Positions 1 to 8,602 of a DNA stretch of 30,882 nucleotides are shown here, in pieces; the first letter of the stretch is position 1, and the number at the start of each line of letters is the position of its first letter. Both the position numbers and the translations under genes were made by a program. Origin of the DNA: Clostridia bacterium (GTDB taxonomy: Bacteria > Bacillota > Clostridia > Christensenellales > Aristaeellaceae); assembly GCA_017469605.1 (NCBI GenBank), contig JAFUGB010000040.1:1-30882 (forward strand). Reading direction: 5' to 3'. Below the pieces are notes generated by a model. That model saw only the letters and a program-made list of their open reading frames with translations, was not told where the DNA came from and did not search any database.

Positions 1-678
1 AAGGAGCGTATCCTGAGCATGATGGAAGAGCAAATGAAGAAGCAGCGCACCAGCGCCACCTATGAGGGCAACCTGGGCAAGCTCAGCGCCGCCGATTTGA
101 ATGCGCCCAGCCAGATCAAGATTTATCCCAAGGATTTTGAAAGCAAGGAAAAAATCGTCACCCTGATCGATGCCTACAACGAGCGCATGCGTTCCGACGG
201 CCGGGAGGGCAGCGTAATCCGGTATACCGATTATGTGGGCACGCTCATGAGCTCGGTTACCGATATTGTGGATACCATTTCCTATGTGCTGATTGCCTTT
301 GTGTCGGTATCATTGGTGGTGTCCTCCATTATGATCGGCATCATTACTTATATCAGCGTGCTGGAGCGCACCAAGGAGATCGGCATCCTGCGCGCCCTGG
401 GCGCGTCCAAGAAGGATGTATCCCGGGTATTCACCGCCGAAACGCTGATCATCGGATTGGGGGCGGGCCTGCTGGGCATTCTGGTTACCTGGCTGCTCAC
501 CTTCCCCATCAACGCTTTGATCCGCAGCCTGACCACGGTGAACGCCGCGGCGCAGCTGCCCTGGCGCGGCGCTGTGGTATTGGTGATCATCAGCATGCTG
601 CTTACCATCATTGCCGGCGCCATTCCCTCCCGCATGGCGGCCCGCAAGGATCCCGTGGTAGCGCTCAGGACCGAGTAA
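1..678 (+). CDS. ABC transporter permease of MacB/FtsX type, C-terminal part (5' end outside window)
   Basis: The reading frame is already open at base 1, so the gene starts upstream. The visible 225 residues end a MacB/FtsX-type permease. They contain a soluble extracytoplasmic stretch, then three hydrophobic segments (roughly residues 95-120, 145-170 and 190-210 counted from base 1). Between the first two lies the cytoplasmic loop LERTKEIGILRALGASKKDV, a hallmark of the family. The protein ends with the usual ARKDPVVALRTE tail. Such permeases pair with a MacB/LolD-like ATPase and act as mechanotransmitters for peptide or antibiotic efflux or envelope work. The ATPase should lie upstream. 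The substrate cannot be told from this fragment. Confidence 0.9.
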   Translation, partial: KERILSMMEEQMKKQRTSATYEGNLGKLSAADLNAPSQIKIYPKDFESKEKIVTLIDAYNERMRSDGREGSVIRYTDYVGTLMSSVTDIVDTISYVLIAFVSVSLVVSSIMIGIITYISVLERTKEIGILRALGASKKDVSRVFTAETLIIGLGAGLLGILVTWLLTFPINALIRSLTTVNAAAQLPWRGAVVLVIISMLLTIIAGAIPSRMAARKDPVVALRTE

Positions 679-703
679 CAGGATCGGCCCCAAGGATATG
701 CAA

Positions 704-752
704 GGGGCTGTCCCTTGCGCCGCCTTTTCATTTGGCGCTTTGAGACAGCCCC
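704..752. terminator. Hairpin between convergent genes, possible terminator
   Basis: GGGGCTGTC (704-712) pairs perfectly with GACAGCCCC (744-752). A nested GCGCC/GGCGC pair lies inside the loop. It sits between the plus-strand permease end and the minus-strand aminopeptidase end, where a shared terminator is expected. There is no clear T-run on either side, so the role is inferred from position and structure only. The rest of 679-814 holds no gene. Confidence 0.4.
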
Positions 753-814
753 GATGCGGGCCGCGGCGTTTTCAATTGAACGCGCAGCCATAGATGAATG
801 CATAGAAAATGCTG

Positions 815-2203
815 TTACTTCGCTTCCTTCATGAAGGCGGCATAAGCCTTTACTGCTTCGTACAGATCGGCCTTGCTGATGATTTCCTGGGGCGCGTGCA
901 TGCTCAGCACCGGCACGCCGCTGTCGATCACTTCCATGCCGTACAGCGCGCAGATGTAAGCGATGGTGCCGCCGCCGCCCACATCTACCTTGCCCAGCTC
1001 GGCGGTCTGCCAGGTGATGCCGTTGTCATCCATGATCCTGCGCAGCTTGCCGATGAATTCGGCGTTGGCGTCGTTGGAGCCGGATTTTCCCCGGGAGCCC
1101 GTAAACTTGTTATAGCATACGCCGCGGCCCAGCAGGGCTGCGTTTTTCTTTTCAAAGGCGCTGGCATACAGGGGATCATAGCCCGCGCTGACATCGCAGC
1201 TGAGCATGCGGCTGTTCTTCAGCGCCCGGCGTACGGTCAGCTCGCTGTAGCGGTCGCAGGTCAGGTTGACCAATTCGGCCACGGCGTTTTCAAAATAGTG
1301 GGCGCGCATGCCGGTGGCGCCTACGCTGCCGATCTCTTCCTTGTCGGCCAGCAGGCAGCAGCAGGTATATTCGGGTACGGCAGGCAGGAGCAGCATGGCT
1401 TCCAATTCGGCATAGGCGCATACGCGATCGTCATGGCCGTATCCCAGGATCATGCTGCGATCCAGGCCCAGGTCCCGGGCTTTTCCCGCCGGAACGGCTT
1501 CCAGCTCGGCGGAGAGCATGTCTTCTTCCTCAATGCCGTAGCGCTCCTTGAGGATGCTGAGCATCAGCGCTTTTACGGGCTCCTTTTCCTCGCCCGCCAG
1601 GGGACGGCCGCCCAGGATGATATCCAGGCCCTCGCCGGTGATCACCTCGCCGGCCTTTTTGGCCATCTGCTCCTGGGCCAGGTGGATCAGCAGGTCGCTG
1701 ACGCACAGCACGGGATCGCTTTCATCCTCACCGATCACGATCTCCACCAGCGAGCCGTCCTTTTTGGCTATTACGCCGTGCAGCGCCAGCGCCCGGGCCA
1801 CCCACTGGTACTTTTTGATGCCGCCGTAATAATGGGTATCGGCATAGACCAGGTCGGTATCCTCATAGAAGGGATTCTGCTTTATATCGATGCGCGGCGA
1901 GTCGATATGCGCGCCCACAATGTTGATGCCGCTTTCCAGGGGCTGCCTGCCCAGGTGGAACAGCATAATGGATTTCCCCATGCATACGAAATATACTTTG
2001 TCGCCGGGGTTCAGCCGCTTGCCCGCACGGATGGCGTCCTCCAGGCTGGTATAGCCGTTCTTTTCGGCCAGGGCCATGGCTTGCTTGGCGCATTCACGCT
2101 CCGTTTTGCCGTTGTCCAGGAAAGCGCGGTAGCGGCCGCTTAAAGCCTCCAGCGCTTCTAATTCTTTTTCGTCATAATTTTTCCATGCATTCTTGCGTTC
2201 CAT
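815..2203 (-). CDS. M18 family aminopeptidase (aspartyl/general aminopeptidase I type)
   Basis: The 462-residue product is a cytoplasmic zinc metallo-aminopeptidase that removes N-terminal residues from peptides, probably as a large homo-oligomer. Family motifs seen are GAHIDSPR (H99 and D101, first metal ligands), the DKEEIGSVGATG segment that carries the catalytic and metal-binding glutamates, GHDDR, and SMHAPQE near the C-terminus with the last histidine ligand. The length is normal for bacterial M18 enzymes (about 430-480). The ATG at 2203 has GGGAGG six bases upstream. The gene is monocistronic, has its own promoter, and is divergent from the lipid kinase. Substrate preference (Asp/Glu versus broad) cannot be decided here. 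Confidence 0.93.
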   Translation of the reverse strand: MERKNAWKNYDEKELEALEALSGRYRAFLDNGKTERECAKQAMALAEKNGYTSLEDAIRAGKRLNPGDKVYFVCMGKSIMLFHLGRQPLESGINIVGAHIDSPRIDIKQNPFYEDTDLVYADTHYYGGIKKYQWVARALALHGVIAKKDGSLVEIVIGEDESDPVLCVSDLLIHLAQEQMAKKAGEVITGEGLDIILGGRPLAGEEKEPVKALMLSILKERYGIEEEDMLSAELEAVPAGKARDLGLDRSMILGYGHDDRVCAYAELEAMLLLPAVPEYTCCCLLADKEEIGSVGATGMRAHYFENAVAELVNLTCDRYSELTVRRALKNSRMLSCDVSAGYDPLYASAFEKKNAALLGRGVCYNKFTGSRGKSGSNDANAEFIGKLRRIMDDNGITWQTAELGKVDVGGGGTIAYICALYGMEVIDSGVPVLSMHAPQEIISKADLYEAVKAYAAFMKEAK

Positions 2204-2230
2204 ACAAAACCTCCCGGTATTAATGGGTTT

Positions 2231-2259
2231 ATTGTAGCACCAAGCGGCAGCTTGTACAA
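2231..2259 (-). promoter_or_regulatory. Promoter of the M18 aminopeptidase
   Basis: On the minus strand a -35 TTGTAC (2259-2254) and a -10 TACAAT (2236-2231) are separated by exactly 17 bases. The start codon follows about 28 bases after the -10. Confidence 0.65.
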
Positions 2260-2277
2260 GCGGCGTTTTGCGATATA

Positions 2278-2306
2278 TGGACTTTTTTTCACTTTGCTGG
2301 TATAAT
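2278..2306 (+). promoter_or_regulatory. Promoter of the lipid kinase / LTA synthase pair
   Basis: TGGACT (2278-2283), a 17-base spacer and a perfect TATAAT (2301-2306) preceded by TGG (extended -10). The lipid kinase ATG follows at 2339. Confidence 0.7.
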
Positions 2307-2338
2307 GAAAGCGCGGATCACATCGTGAGGAGGAGGAC

Positions 2339-3244
2339 ATGGAAAGCAAGCTGCTTCTGATTGTGAACCCCGCCGCCGGAATGGGCCGGGGACAGACGAT
2401 CAAGGATGAGATCGCCCGGATGTATGAGCGGTATCACTGGCAGTGCACCCTGTGCTGCACCAAGGGAGCGGGGGATGCCGCCCGGTTCGCGCGGGAACAC
2501 GCCGCTGACCATGATATGCTGGTGTGTGTGGGAGGGGACGGCACGCTGTCCGAAACCCTGGGAGGGCTGATCCGGGTGGACGACGCGCCGCCGCTGTGCT
2601 ATGTGCCCATGGGTTCCACCAACGATCTGGCGCTGTCCGCCGGGCTGCCCCGGGATCCCATGTCGGCCGCCGCGGTGGGCCTGGGCGGCATTTCACGGCC
2701 CATTGACGCCGGACTGTTCAATGGCCGGGTGTTTTCCTATGTGGCCAGCTTCGGCGCTTTTACCCGCACATCCTATGAAACTGACCGGGCGCTCAAAAAC
2801 CGCATCGGCCATCTGGCCTATGTGCTCACCGGCATGCAGGAATTGACCCATCTCCAGAGCTACAAGGTATCGGTAGAGGCCGACGGCGAACTGATCGAGG
2901 GCGATTTTTTCTTCGGCTCCTTCTGCAATACCCGCTCGCTGGGCGGCGTGGTCAAGCTGCCTCTGAGCCAGGAGGACCTGTGGGATGGACGGCACGAGCT
3001 GCTGATGGTGCGCAGGCCCCAGAACATTACGGATTTGACCGGCCTTCTGCCCACACTGATGGCAAGGCGCTATGACCACCCGCTGCTGGTATACCGGCAC
3101 GTGGAGCGCGCGGTCTTTCATATGCCGGAGGATATGCCCTGGTCGCTGGATGGCGAACGCGGCGACGCGGGCGCCGCGGTGGAGGTGCGCAACCTACATA
3201 ACGCTTACCGCCTGATGCTGCCGGGCAAACAATCGGAGAGGTAA
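2339..3244 (+). CDS. Diacylglycerol kinase family lipid kinase (DgkB/YegS type)
   Basis: The 301-residue protein belongs to the DAGK catalytic family, which phosphorylates diacylglycerol or a related lipid at the cytoplasmic membrane face. Visible motifs are IVNPAAG at the N-terminus, the nucleotide-binding GGDGT at about residues 65-69, PMGSTNDLA (here GSTND replaces the common GTxND), and WSLDGE near the C-terminus, matching the DGE catalytic motif. Length is typical. The ATG at 2339 is preceded by a GGAGGAGG tract. It is followed after 3 bases by an LTA-synthase-like gene. In Bacillus-type cells DgkB recycles the diacylglycerol released by lipoteichoic acid synthesis, so the pairing makes DAG the likely substrate (inference). 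Confidence 0.88.
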   Translation: MESKLLLIVNPAAGMGRGQTIKDEIARMYERYHWQCTLCCTKGAGDAARFAREHAADHDMLVCVGGDGTLSETLGGLIRVDDAPPLCYVPMGSTNDLALSAGLPRDPMSAAAVGLGGISRPIDAGLFNGRVFSYVASFGAFTRTSYETDRALKNRIGHLAYVLTGMQELTHLQSYKVSVEADGELIEGDFFFGSFCNTRSLGGVVKLPLSQEDLWDGRHELLMVRRPQNITDLTGLLPTLMARRYDHPLLVYRHVERAVFHMPEDMPWSLDGERGDAGAAVEVRNLHNAYRLMLPGKQSER

Positions 3245-3247
3245 TTC

Positions 3248-5233
3248 ATGAATGAAAAAAAAGCCGCGGACGCCGCGGCGCGCAAAGCTTTTCATCAAAC
3301 GGTTTTACGGCTTATGGCCCTGGCCCTGACGCTGAACTTTGCCATAGAATGGCTGTCGCGCCACAGATTTGTGAGCGCTTTTTTATTCGTTTTTACCCGT
3401 CCCCACGCCTTTTTGTACAACAGCCTGATCATTGCCTGCACGCTGGGCGTAGCCCTGCTGTTCAGACGCAAAACCTTCGCCGTGGTGCTGACCAGCATGG
3501 TATGGCTGATCCTGGGGCTGATCAACTGCATTATGCATATCGTGCGCATCACCCCGCTGGGCTTCTACGATTTTGTGATCTGGGTCAAAAACACCAGCAT
3601 TTCCAACGCCTATGTCACCGTCGGGCAGTTCGTCCTGATCGGCATTGGCATACTGCTTTTCATTGCCGCCATGGTGGTCGTATTCCGAAAAGCGCCCAAA
3701 TGGCGTCCCCAGCGCAAACGGGGATTGGCATTTGTGATTTGCCTGTGGACGCTGACTTTTGGCTGCACCGTGCCCTACGCTATGGTTTACCGGGATTATG
3801 CCGATCCGGCCAAGGCGTACCGGAATTACGGCTTTCCCTACAGCCTGCTTCGCAGCGCGGTGGACCGGGGCATATCAAAGCCCCAGAATTACGATCGGGA
3901 AACCATCAGCGGCATTTTGCCCGAGCCTTCTAATGCGCCCGCGCCTGCCGCCCGGAAGCGTCCCAATTTCATCTTTTTGCAGCTGGAATCCTTCCTGCCG
4001 CCCGATAATATTACCTCGGTACAGCTCAGCGAGGATCCGGTGCCCACCTTTACCCGCCTGCGGGAAACCTGCTCCGGCGGCTGGCTGTATGTGCCCATGA
4101 TCGGCGGTGGTACGGCCAATGTGGAGTTTGAGGTGGTCAGCGGCATGAAGCTCAGCGATTTTGGCACCGGCGAATATCCCTACAGCACGGTGATGAAGGA
4201 ATCGGTATGCGAATCGGTGGCCTACGATCTCAAGGAGCTGGGCTATCGGGCGCATGCCATTCACAGCAATACCGCCACCTTTTACCAGCGGCACCTGGTG
4301 TTTCCGCGGCTGGGCTTTGATACCTTTACATCGCTGGAATACATGCAGGATTATACCGTCAACAGCCTGGGCTGGTGCCGGGATGCGTGCCTGATCACGC
4401 CCATCATGCAGGCGCTGGTGCTGGACGAAGCGCCCGATGTGGTATTCACGGTATCGGTGCAGGGGCACGGCATGTACGCTACCGAAGCGCCCGCGGAGCC
4501 CTATGCCATCGCAAGCACGGGGCTGGAGGAGAATCCCGGGCTGAAAAACGCCTTTGAATACTATGTGAGCCAGCTCAAGGAGACCGATGATTTCCTGGCC
4601 CGGCTGCTGGAGGAGCTGGAGGCTTACCCCGAGCCCGTGGTGCTGGTGGCCTATGGCGATCACCTGCCCGCGCTGGATATTCCCGAGGAGAGCCTTAAAT
4701 CGGGCAGCCTTTTGGCCACGGAGTACGTGATCTGGACCAATGACGGAAGCCTGGAAAAGGAGCGCGAGGATCTGGCAAGCTTCCAGCTGACCGCCTATAC
4801 GCTGGGGCGCCTGGGCATCAGCAATGGCGTGCTGACGCGCTTTCACCAGCAGCGCTGGCATGATGAAAATTATCTGGAAGACCTGCACGATCTGGAATAC
4901 GATATGCTGTACGGCGATCAATATCTGTATGACGGACAATCGCCCTACGTACCCACCGATATGAAAATGGGCCTTGTGGACATTGAGGTTGACAGCGCGG
5001 ATTATACCGGCAAAGCGCTGATTGTCCGCGGGAAGAATTTTACGCCCAGCAGCGTGGTATGCCTGGATAACGATCACCTGGATACGGTGTATGTGGACAG
5101 CGGGACGCTGGTGGCGCTGCCCGGCCTGCTGGAAAAAATCAGCGAAAAGGAAGGCACCGTATCGGTGGCGCAGGTCGCCACAGACGGTACCGTACTGAGC
5201 CAGGCGGGAGAACTGCCCTGCGTCCTCAAATAA
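3248..5233 (+). CDS. LTA synthase family membrane sulfatase-fold protein
   Basis: The 661-residue protein has an N-terminal membrane part of about five helices (residues 15-185), a linker, then an extracellular sulfatase-like domain (about 235-540). Family motifs are IFLQLESF (metal-ligand Glu), GGGTANVEFEVVSGM with T289 as the expected catalytic threonine, and VAYGDHLPAL with the Asp/His metal ligands. LtaS enzymes transfer glycerol-phosphate from phosphatidylglycerol to the growing teichoic acid chain and release diacylglycerol. Unusually, about 90 residues follow the catalytic domain (about 575-661) and read like an IPT/TIG-type beta domain (IVRGKNFTPSSVV). It is co-transcribed with the lipid kinase 3 bases upstream. 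A related phosphoglycerol transferase acting on another glycan is possible. Confidence 0.88.
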   Translation: MNEKKAADAAARKAFHQTVLRLMALALTLNFAIEWLSRHRFVSAFLFVFTRPHAFLYNSLIIACTLGVALLFRRKTFAVVLTSMVWLILGLINCIMHIVRITPLGFYDFVIWVKNTSISNAYVTVGQFVLIGIGILLFIAAMVVVFRKAPKWRPQRKRGLAFVICLWTLTFGCTVPYAMVYRDYADPAKAYRNYGFPYSLLRSAVDRGISKPQNYDRETISGILPEPSNAPAPAARKRPNFIFLQLESFLPPDNITSVQLSEDPVPTFTRLRETCSGGWLYVPMIGGGTANVEFEVVSGMKLSDFGTGEYPYSTVMKESVCESVAYDLKELGYRAHAIHSNTATFYQRHLVFPRLGFDTFTSLEYMQDYTVNSLGWCRDACLITPIMQALVLDEAPDVVFTVSVQGHGMYATEAPAEPYAIASTGLEENPGLKNAFEYYVSQLKETDDFLARLLEELEAYPEPVVLVAYGDHLPALDIPEESLKSGSLLATEYVIWTNDGSLEKEREDLASFQLTAYTLGRLGISNGVLTRFHQQRWHDENYLEDLHDLEYDMLYGDQYLYDGQSPYVPTDMKMGLVDIEVDSADYTGKALIVRGKNFTPSSVVCLDNDHLDTVYVDSGTLVALPGLLEKISEKEGTVSVAQVATDGTVLSQAGELPCVLK

Positions 5234-5251
5234 AAAAAGCATACGGAAACC

Positions 5252-5329
5252 GGAATTTGGGGGATGCGATAAGGGACAACGCCCCTTAAAAATCACGCTG
5301 GGGTGGGAAGACCCACCCCAGGCCCCAGC
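5252..5329. repeat. Structured intergenic repeat, copy 1
   Basis: This stretch starts GGAATTTG and ends CAGGCCCCAGC. It matches 12382-12457 in order and spacing. It carries a small AAGGG/CCCTT hairpin and a perfect 10-bp stem, CTGGGGTGGG (5298-5307) with CCCACCCCAG (5312-5321) around an AAGA loop. Both copies lie just after a plus-strand gene and before a convergent minus-strand gene. It could be a terminator-like or mobile small repeat. No T-run follows the big stem. Confidence 0.7.
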
Positions 5330-5356
5330 CAGATGTGTGAATTGCTGAAGGGAAGC

Positions 5357-5791
5357 TTACAAAAACGGCCGCATCGTTTTGGCCAGCTGTTCTTCTTCGC
5401 TGATCAGCTGATTGGTGATATCCTTGGCCTCCTGCTGGGCGGCAGGATACTCGTTCAGGTATCGGCACAGCGATTTAACGCCCATATTGCAGCCGTCGGT
5501 GATCAGATCGGCGGCCTGCTGGTCGGGATTCCCCATCATCATTTTCATGTTGATTTTCATACTGGACATGCCCTTGGCCATGGGGTTGGGCTCTTTGCCT
5601 TCATCGCCCAGCTGGGAAAGCAGCTGTGCCGTGCGGTCGCCCAATTGCTCATGCCGCTGCTTGCTGTTTTGCAGGAGCCCATGCAGCTCCTGGTTTTTTA
5701 CGCTTTCTATAACACCGTCGATGGAAGCTACGCCCATCTTGGCGCCCGCGTCGCACTCCCGCAGCAGGCGCACCGTATCCTGGTCGTTCAT
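5357..5791 (-). CDS. Small four-helix (ferritin-like) protein of unknown function
   Basis: The 144-residue soluble protein is almost all amphipathic helix and has no signal peptide. It resembles the ferritin-like/DUF2383-type small proteins found in Clostridia, but no clear paired Glu-x-x-His metal sites are visible, so metal binding is not supported. A methionine/lysine-rich central helix (around residues 75-90) is notable. The ATG at 5791 is chosen over the GTG at 5809 because AAAGGGG sits just upstream of the ATG and would lie inside the longer version. It is the last gene of the pepF operon, 47 bases after the zinc-ribbon gene. Function is unknown. Confidence 0.75.
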   Translation of the reverse strand: MNDQDTVRLLRECDAGAKMGVASIDGVIESVKNQELHGLLQNSKQRHEQLGDRTAQLLSQLGDEGKEPNPMAKGMSSMKINMKMMMGNPDQQAADLITDGCNMGVKSLCRYLNEYPAAQQEAKDITNQLISEEEQLAKTMRPFL

Positions 5792-5838
5792 AAAAAACAC
5801 CCCTTTCACACGGTTATCCTGTGCAAAAGGGGAAATGA

Positions 5839-6333
5839 TTATGCGGTTTCAATATCAATGATGCTTTCGCTGGTTTCGGCGCATTCCGGACAGACCACAT
5901 CCATACGGAAGGAGGAGAAGGCATTGACCCAATCCTCTTCGCGCAGCGGGTGCCCGTCCTCGTCGGAAAGCTCGCTGTCCCGGATGAAATCCTCCTTGCC
6001 AAAGGAAGTAACGGTCATTTTGATGCCCAGCGGCGTATGGGCCTCGCAGGCCGGGCAGGCTTCGACGGCGTGCATCTTTGTGGGCAGGTCATACAGATAA
6101 TCGGCCTTGGCCACGAAGCCGTCCCAGCCGTGCCGCCCGGCATGCAGCAATAAAATTTTGGCGCCGCACTTGCGGCATTTGGCGGCGGCAATGGTGCCGG
6201 CCTCATTGGTGTAGGGGGTGAACAGCGCGCTGCCGCACTTGCAGCGCAGGGCGCCGGTGACGCGCAATTCGCCGTTGCCGTCGCCCGTGGGCACAAAATA
6301 GGGCTTTAAATGATCGGGGATAGGATACTGCAT
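5839..6333 (-). CDS. Double zinc-ribbon protein of unknown function
   Basis: The 164-residue protein has four paired-cysteine motifs. CKCG (about residue 33) and CRKCG (about 54) form one ribbon; CPAC (about 92) and CPEC (about 152) form a second. Between the pairs is an acidic, aromatic stretch. I do not recognise the family. Such folds bind zinc and act in nucleic-acid or protein contacts. The ATG at 6333 has GGAGG four bases upstream and is better than the upstream ATG at 6384, which would overlap the preceding gene. It lies 10 bases after the stop of the previous small gene in the pepF operon. Confidence 0.75.
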   Translation of the reverse strand: MQYPIPDHLKPYFVPTGDGNGELRVTGALRCKCGSALFTPYTNEAGTIAAAKCRKCGAKILLLHAGRHGWDGFVAKADYLYDLPTKMHAVEACPACEAHTPLGIKMTVTSFGKEDFIRDSELSDEDGHPLREEDWVNAFSSFRMDVVCPECAETSESIIDIETA

Positions 6334-6343
6334 GGTACCTCCA

Positions 6344-6691
6344 TTATAAGCTGAGCAGTCCATGTGCCAGCAGGTAATCGTCAAATACGGGCAGAAAGGC
6401 GTCTATCAGCGCGCAATACAGCCCGGCGCGGTCCTCATCGGCCGGGCAGGCGTTCAGCAGCGCCTCCAGCAGGAATTCCACGGCTTCATCTTCATCATAT
6501 TCACCTTCGCCGGTATCGCCGGTCTGGTCCAGCGCGCCGCAGGCATGCATATAGCCCACATGGGCGTCCACCAGGAGGGCGCAGAGGGCAGCTGCCTGGG
6601 ATTGCAGATCTTTGCAGCGCTTCCAATCCAGCTTCCGTGCGGCGTAAGCGGCGCAGTCCGCCGCGTCCAGCCCCAGCATCAGCGCCGCCAT
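6344..6691 (-). CDS. Small acidic helical protein, translationally coupled to pepF
   Basis: The 115-residue protein is Ala/Leu/Cys-rich, mostly helical, with an acidic loop (EGEYDEDEAVEF, about residues 63-74). No signal peptide or membrane segment is seen and I recognise no family. Its ATG (6691-6689) shares one base with the pepF stop codon (TAATG), so it is almost certainly translated by coupling to pepF. The zinc-ribbon gene follows after 10 bases. This tight arrangement supports a real gene despite the lack of known relatives. Confidence 0.7.
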   Translation of the reverse strand: MAALMLGLDAADCAAYAARKLDWKRCKDLQSQAAALCALLVDAHVGYMHACGALDQTGDTGEGEYDEDEAVEFLLEALLNACPADEDRAGLYCALIDAFLPVFDDYLLAHGLLSL

Positions 6692-8475
6692 TACAGCAGC
6701 GCCTCCAATTGATCCACGGTATCGGCAAATACCTTAAGGGCATCCCGAACGGTGGAAGGATCTTCCATATCCACCCCAGCCAGTTTCAGCGCTTCTACCG
6801 GCGGCACGCTGCCGCCCGCGCTGAGGAAGCGCATGTAATCCTCCACGGCGAGCCGGCCCTCGGTGAGAATCCGGTGGGAAATGTATACCGCCGCCGAAAA
6901 GCTGGTGGCATATTTATATACATAGAAGCTGCTGTAGAAGTGGGGGATACGCATCCATTCATGGCGCACGCAGTCGTCGATTACGCAGCCGCCGCCATAG
7001 TATTTTTGGTTAAGCTTGTAATGCGCCTCGCCCAGCGATTCGGCGGTGAGCGGAATGCCTTCCTCCTCCATACGGTGGGCCTCGCGCTCAAAGGCGGCAA
7101 ACATGGTCTGGCGGAATACCGTACCCCGAAATTCCTCCAGCAACTGATTCAGCAGGAAAGCGCTGGCCTTGGCGTCCTCCTTGTAGGTATCCAGCAGGAA
7201 ACGCATCAGCAGCATTTCGTTGCAGGTGCTGGCCACTTCAGCCACAAACAGGCTGTAGCCCGCCTTGGCATAGGGCTGGGCGTTGTTGCTGTGCCAGGTG
7301 TGCATGGCGTGGCCCAGCTCATGGGCCAGCGTCATGGCGCCGCTCAGATCATCGGTATGGTTCAGCAGCACGTAAGGATGGCTGTCATAAACGCCCCAGC
7401 TGTATGCGCCGGTGTGCTTGCCTTTGTTTTCATATACGTCAATCCAGTGCTCGCTGTAGGCTTTGTCCAGCAGATCCCTGTAGTGTTCGCCCAAGGGCGC
7501 CAGCCCCTTTTTGACCAAGGCAAAGGCTTCGGGATAGGTCAGCGGCATATCAAAACCGTCCACAATGGATACGTACAGATCGTACAGGTGCAGTTCGTCC
7601 ACGCGCAGCTGCTTTTTGCGCAGGGCCAGGTATTTGTTCAGCGCCGGGAGGGCAGCCTCCACGCTTTCCAGCAGGTTGTCATATACCCGCACAGGCACCC
7701 GATCAGGGTGCAGGGCGGCTTCGATGGCGCTGCCAAAGCCCCGGACGCGGGCCCGGGCCACATCGCTCTTCACGTTATAGCGATAGGTAGCGGCCATGGT
7801 TTGCCGGTATACGCCGTAGGCGTTCATTTCGGTTTCATAGGATGTTTTGCGGGCGTTCCGGTTGCGGCTGCGCAGCATGCGCATGTACACCGTGGGACTC
7901 AGCTTGGCGCTTTGGCCATTTTCGTCTTCAACCTCGGGCAGGGGACGGTCCACGTCGCTGAGCATGGTATAAATGTCGTCAGGCGCCTGCATGATTTCAC
8001 CCAGCTGGGCCAGCAGCTTTTCCTGCGCCGCGGGCAGGGTATGCGGCTTATCCCGCAGCAGGTTTTCGATGAACATGCTGTATTCGCTGAAATCCGGATC
8101 GTTTTTTAATCCTTCCAGCGTTTGTTCGGGCAGGGACAAAAGCTCCGGCTGCAGGAAAGCGCCGGCGCTGGCGGCGCGGGTAGCCAGGCTTTGGATTCGG
8201 GCCAAAAGCGTCTGGGCCGCGGCGTCGCCGCCGTCCTCATCCTGGCGCATGCGGGCATAGGTAAACATGCGCTCTACAGCCCGTTCTATGGCAAAATAGC
8301 CGCGAATGGCGGCCTGGGGATCCTCCGCTACCCGGCCCTGGCATTGCTGCCAGGCGTCAATATCCCTTTCGGTCTGGGCAAACAGCGCGTCAAAGGCGGG
8401 CGTGCCGTTCAAAATATCGTTCAAATCCCACATCCAGCGGGGATCCATTTCTTGGCGTGCTTTGGGCTGCTGCAT
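6691..8475 (-). CDS. pepF: Oligoendopeptidase F, M3 family metallopeptidase
   Basis: The 594-residue cytoplasmic zinc peptidase cuts oligopeptides of roughly 7-17 residues. The zinc motif HELGHAMHTWHS lies at residues 385-396, with H385 and H389 as ligands and E386 catalytic. The third ligand Glu is expected in the downstream helix VAEVASTCNEML. The N-terminal helical lobe and the C-terminal segment GGSVPPVEALKLAGVDM match PepF. Length is typical (about 600). The ATG at 8475 has GGAGG eight bases upstream, and a TTGACA promoter precedes it. It heads a four-gene minus-strand operon with three small unknown proteins. It may work with the Opp system near the right end by degrading imported peptides (inference). 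Confidence 0.95.
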   Translation of the reverse strand: MQQPKARQEMDPRWMWDLNDILNGTPAFDALFAQTERDIDAWQQCQGRVAEDPQAAIRGYFAIERAVERMFTYARMRQDEDGGDAAAQTLLARIQSLATRAASAGAFLQPELLSLPEQTLEGLKNDPDFSEYSMFIENLLRDKPHTLPAAQEKLLAQLGEIMQAPDDIYTMLSDVDRPLPEVEDENGQSAKLSPTVYMRMLRSRNRNARKTSYETEMNAYGVYRQTMAATYRYNVKSDVARARVRGFGSAIEAALHPDRVPVRVYDNLLESVEAALPALNKYLALRKKQLRVDELHLYDLYVSIVDGFDMPLTYPEAFALVKKGLAPLGEHYRDLLDKAYSEHWIDVYENKGKHTGAYSWGVYDSHPYVLLNHTDDLSGAMTLAHELGHAMHTWHSNNAQPYAKAGYSLFVAEVASTCNEMLLMRFLLDTYKEDAKASAFLLNQLLEEFRGTVFRQTMFAAFEREAHRMEEEGIPLTAESLGEAHYKLNQKYYGGGCVIDDCVRHEWMRIPHFYSSFYVYKYATSFSAAVYISHRILTEGRLAVEDYMRFLSAGGSVPPVEALKLAGVDMEDPSTVRDALKVFADTVDQLEALL

Positions 8476-8511
8476 GGCGTGTTCCTCCGTTCAGAAAATG
8501 CGTATAAGGGA

Positions 8512-8540
8512 AATGTAACACGAGCGGGCCGGGCTGTCAA
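8512..8540 (-). promoter_or_regulatory. Promoter of the pepF operon
   Basis: On the minus strand a consensus -35 TTGACA (8540-8535), a 17-base spacer and TACATT (8517-8512). The pepF start is 37 bases downstream of the -10. Confidence 0.75.
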
Positions 8541-8602
8541 GCGCGAACCTGTGCGGATCGGGGAAGAAACAGCCGAAAATGCGCGTTTTCCTGGACCCGG
8601 GC

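Noticed and set aside
6364..8109. A 581-codon open frame on the plus strand opposite pepF
   Set aside because: The composition is a mirror of pepF codons, no ribosome site or motif fits, and pepF has an intact HELGH active site.
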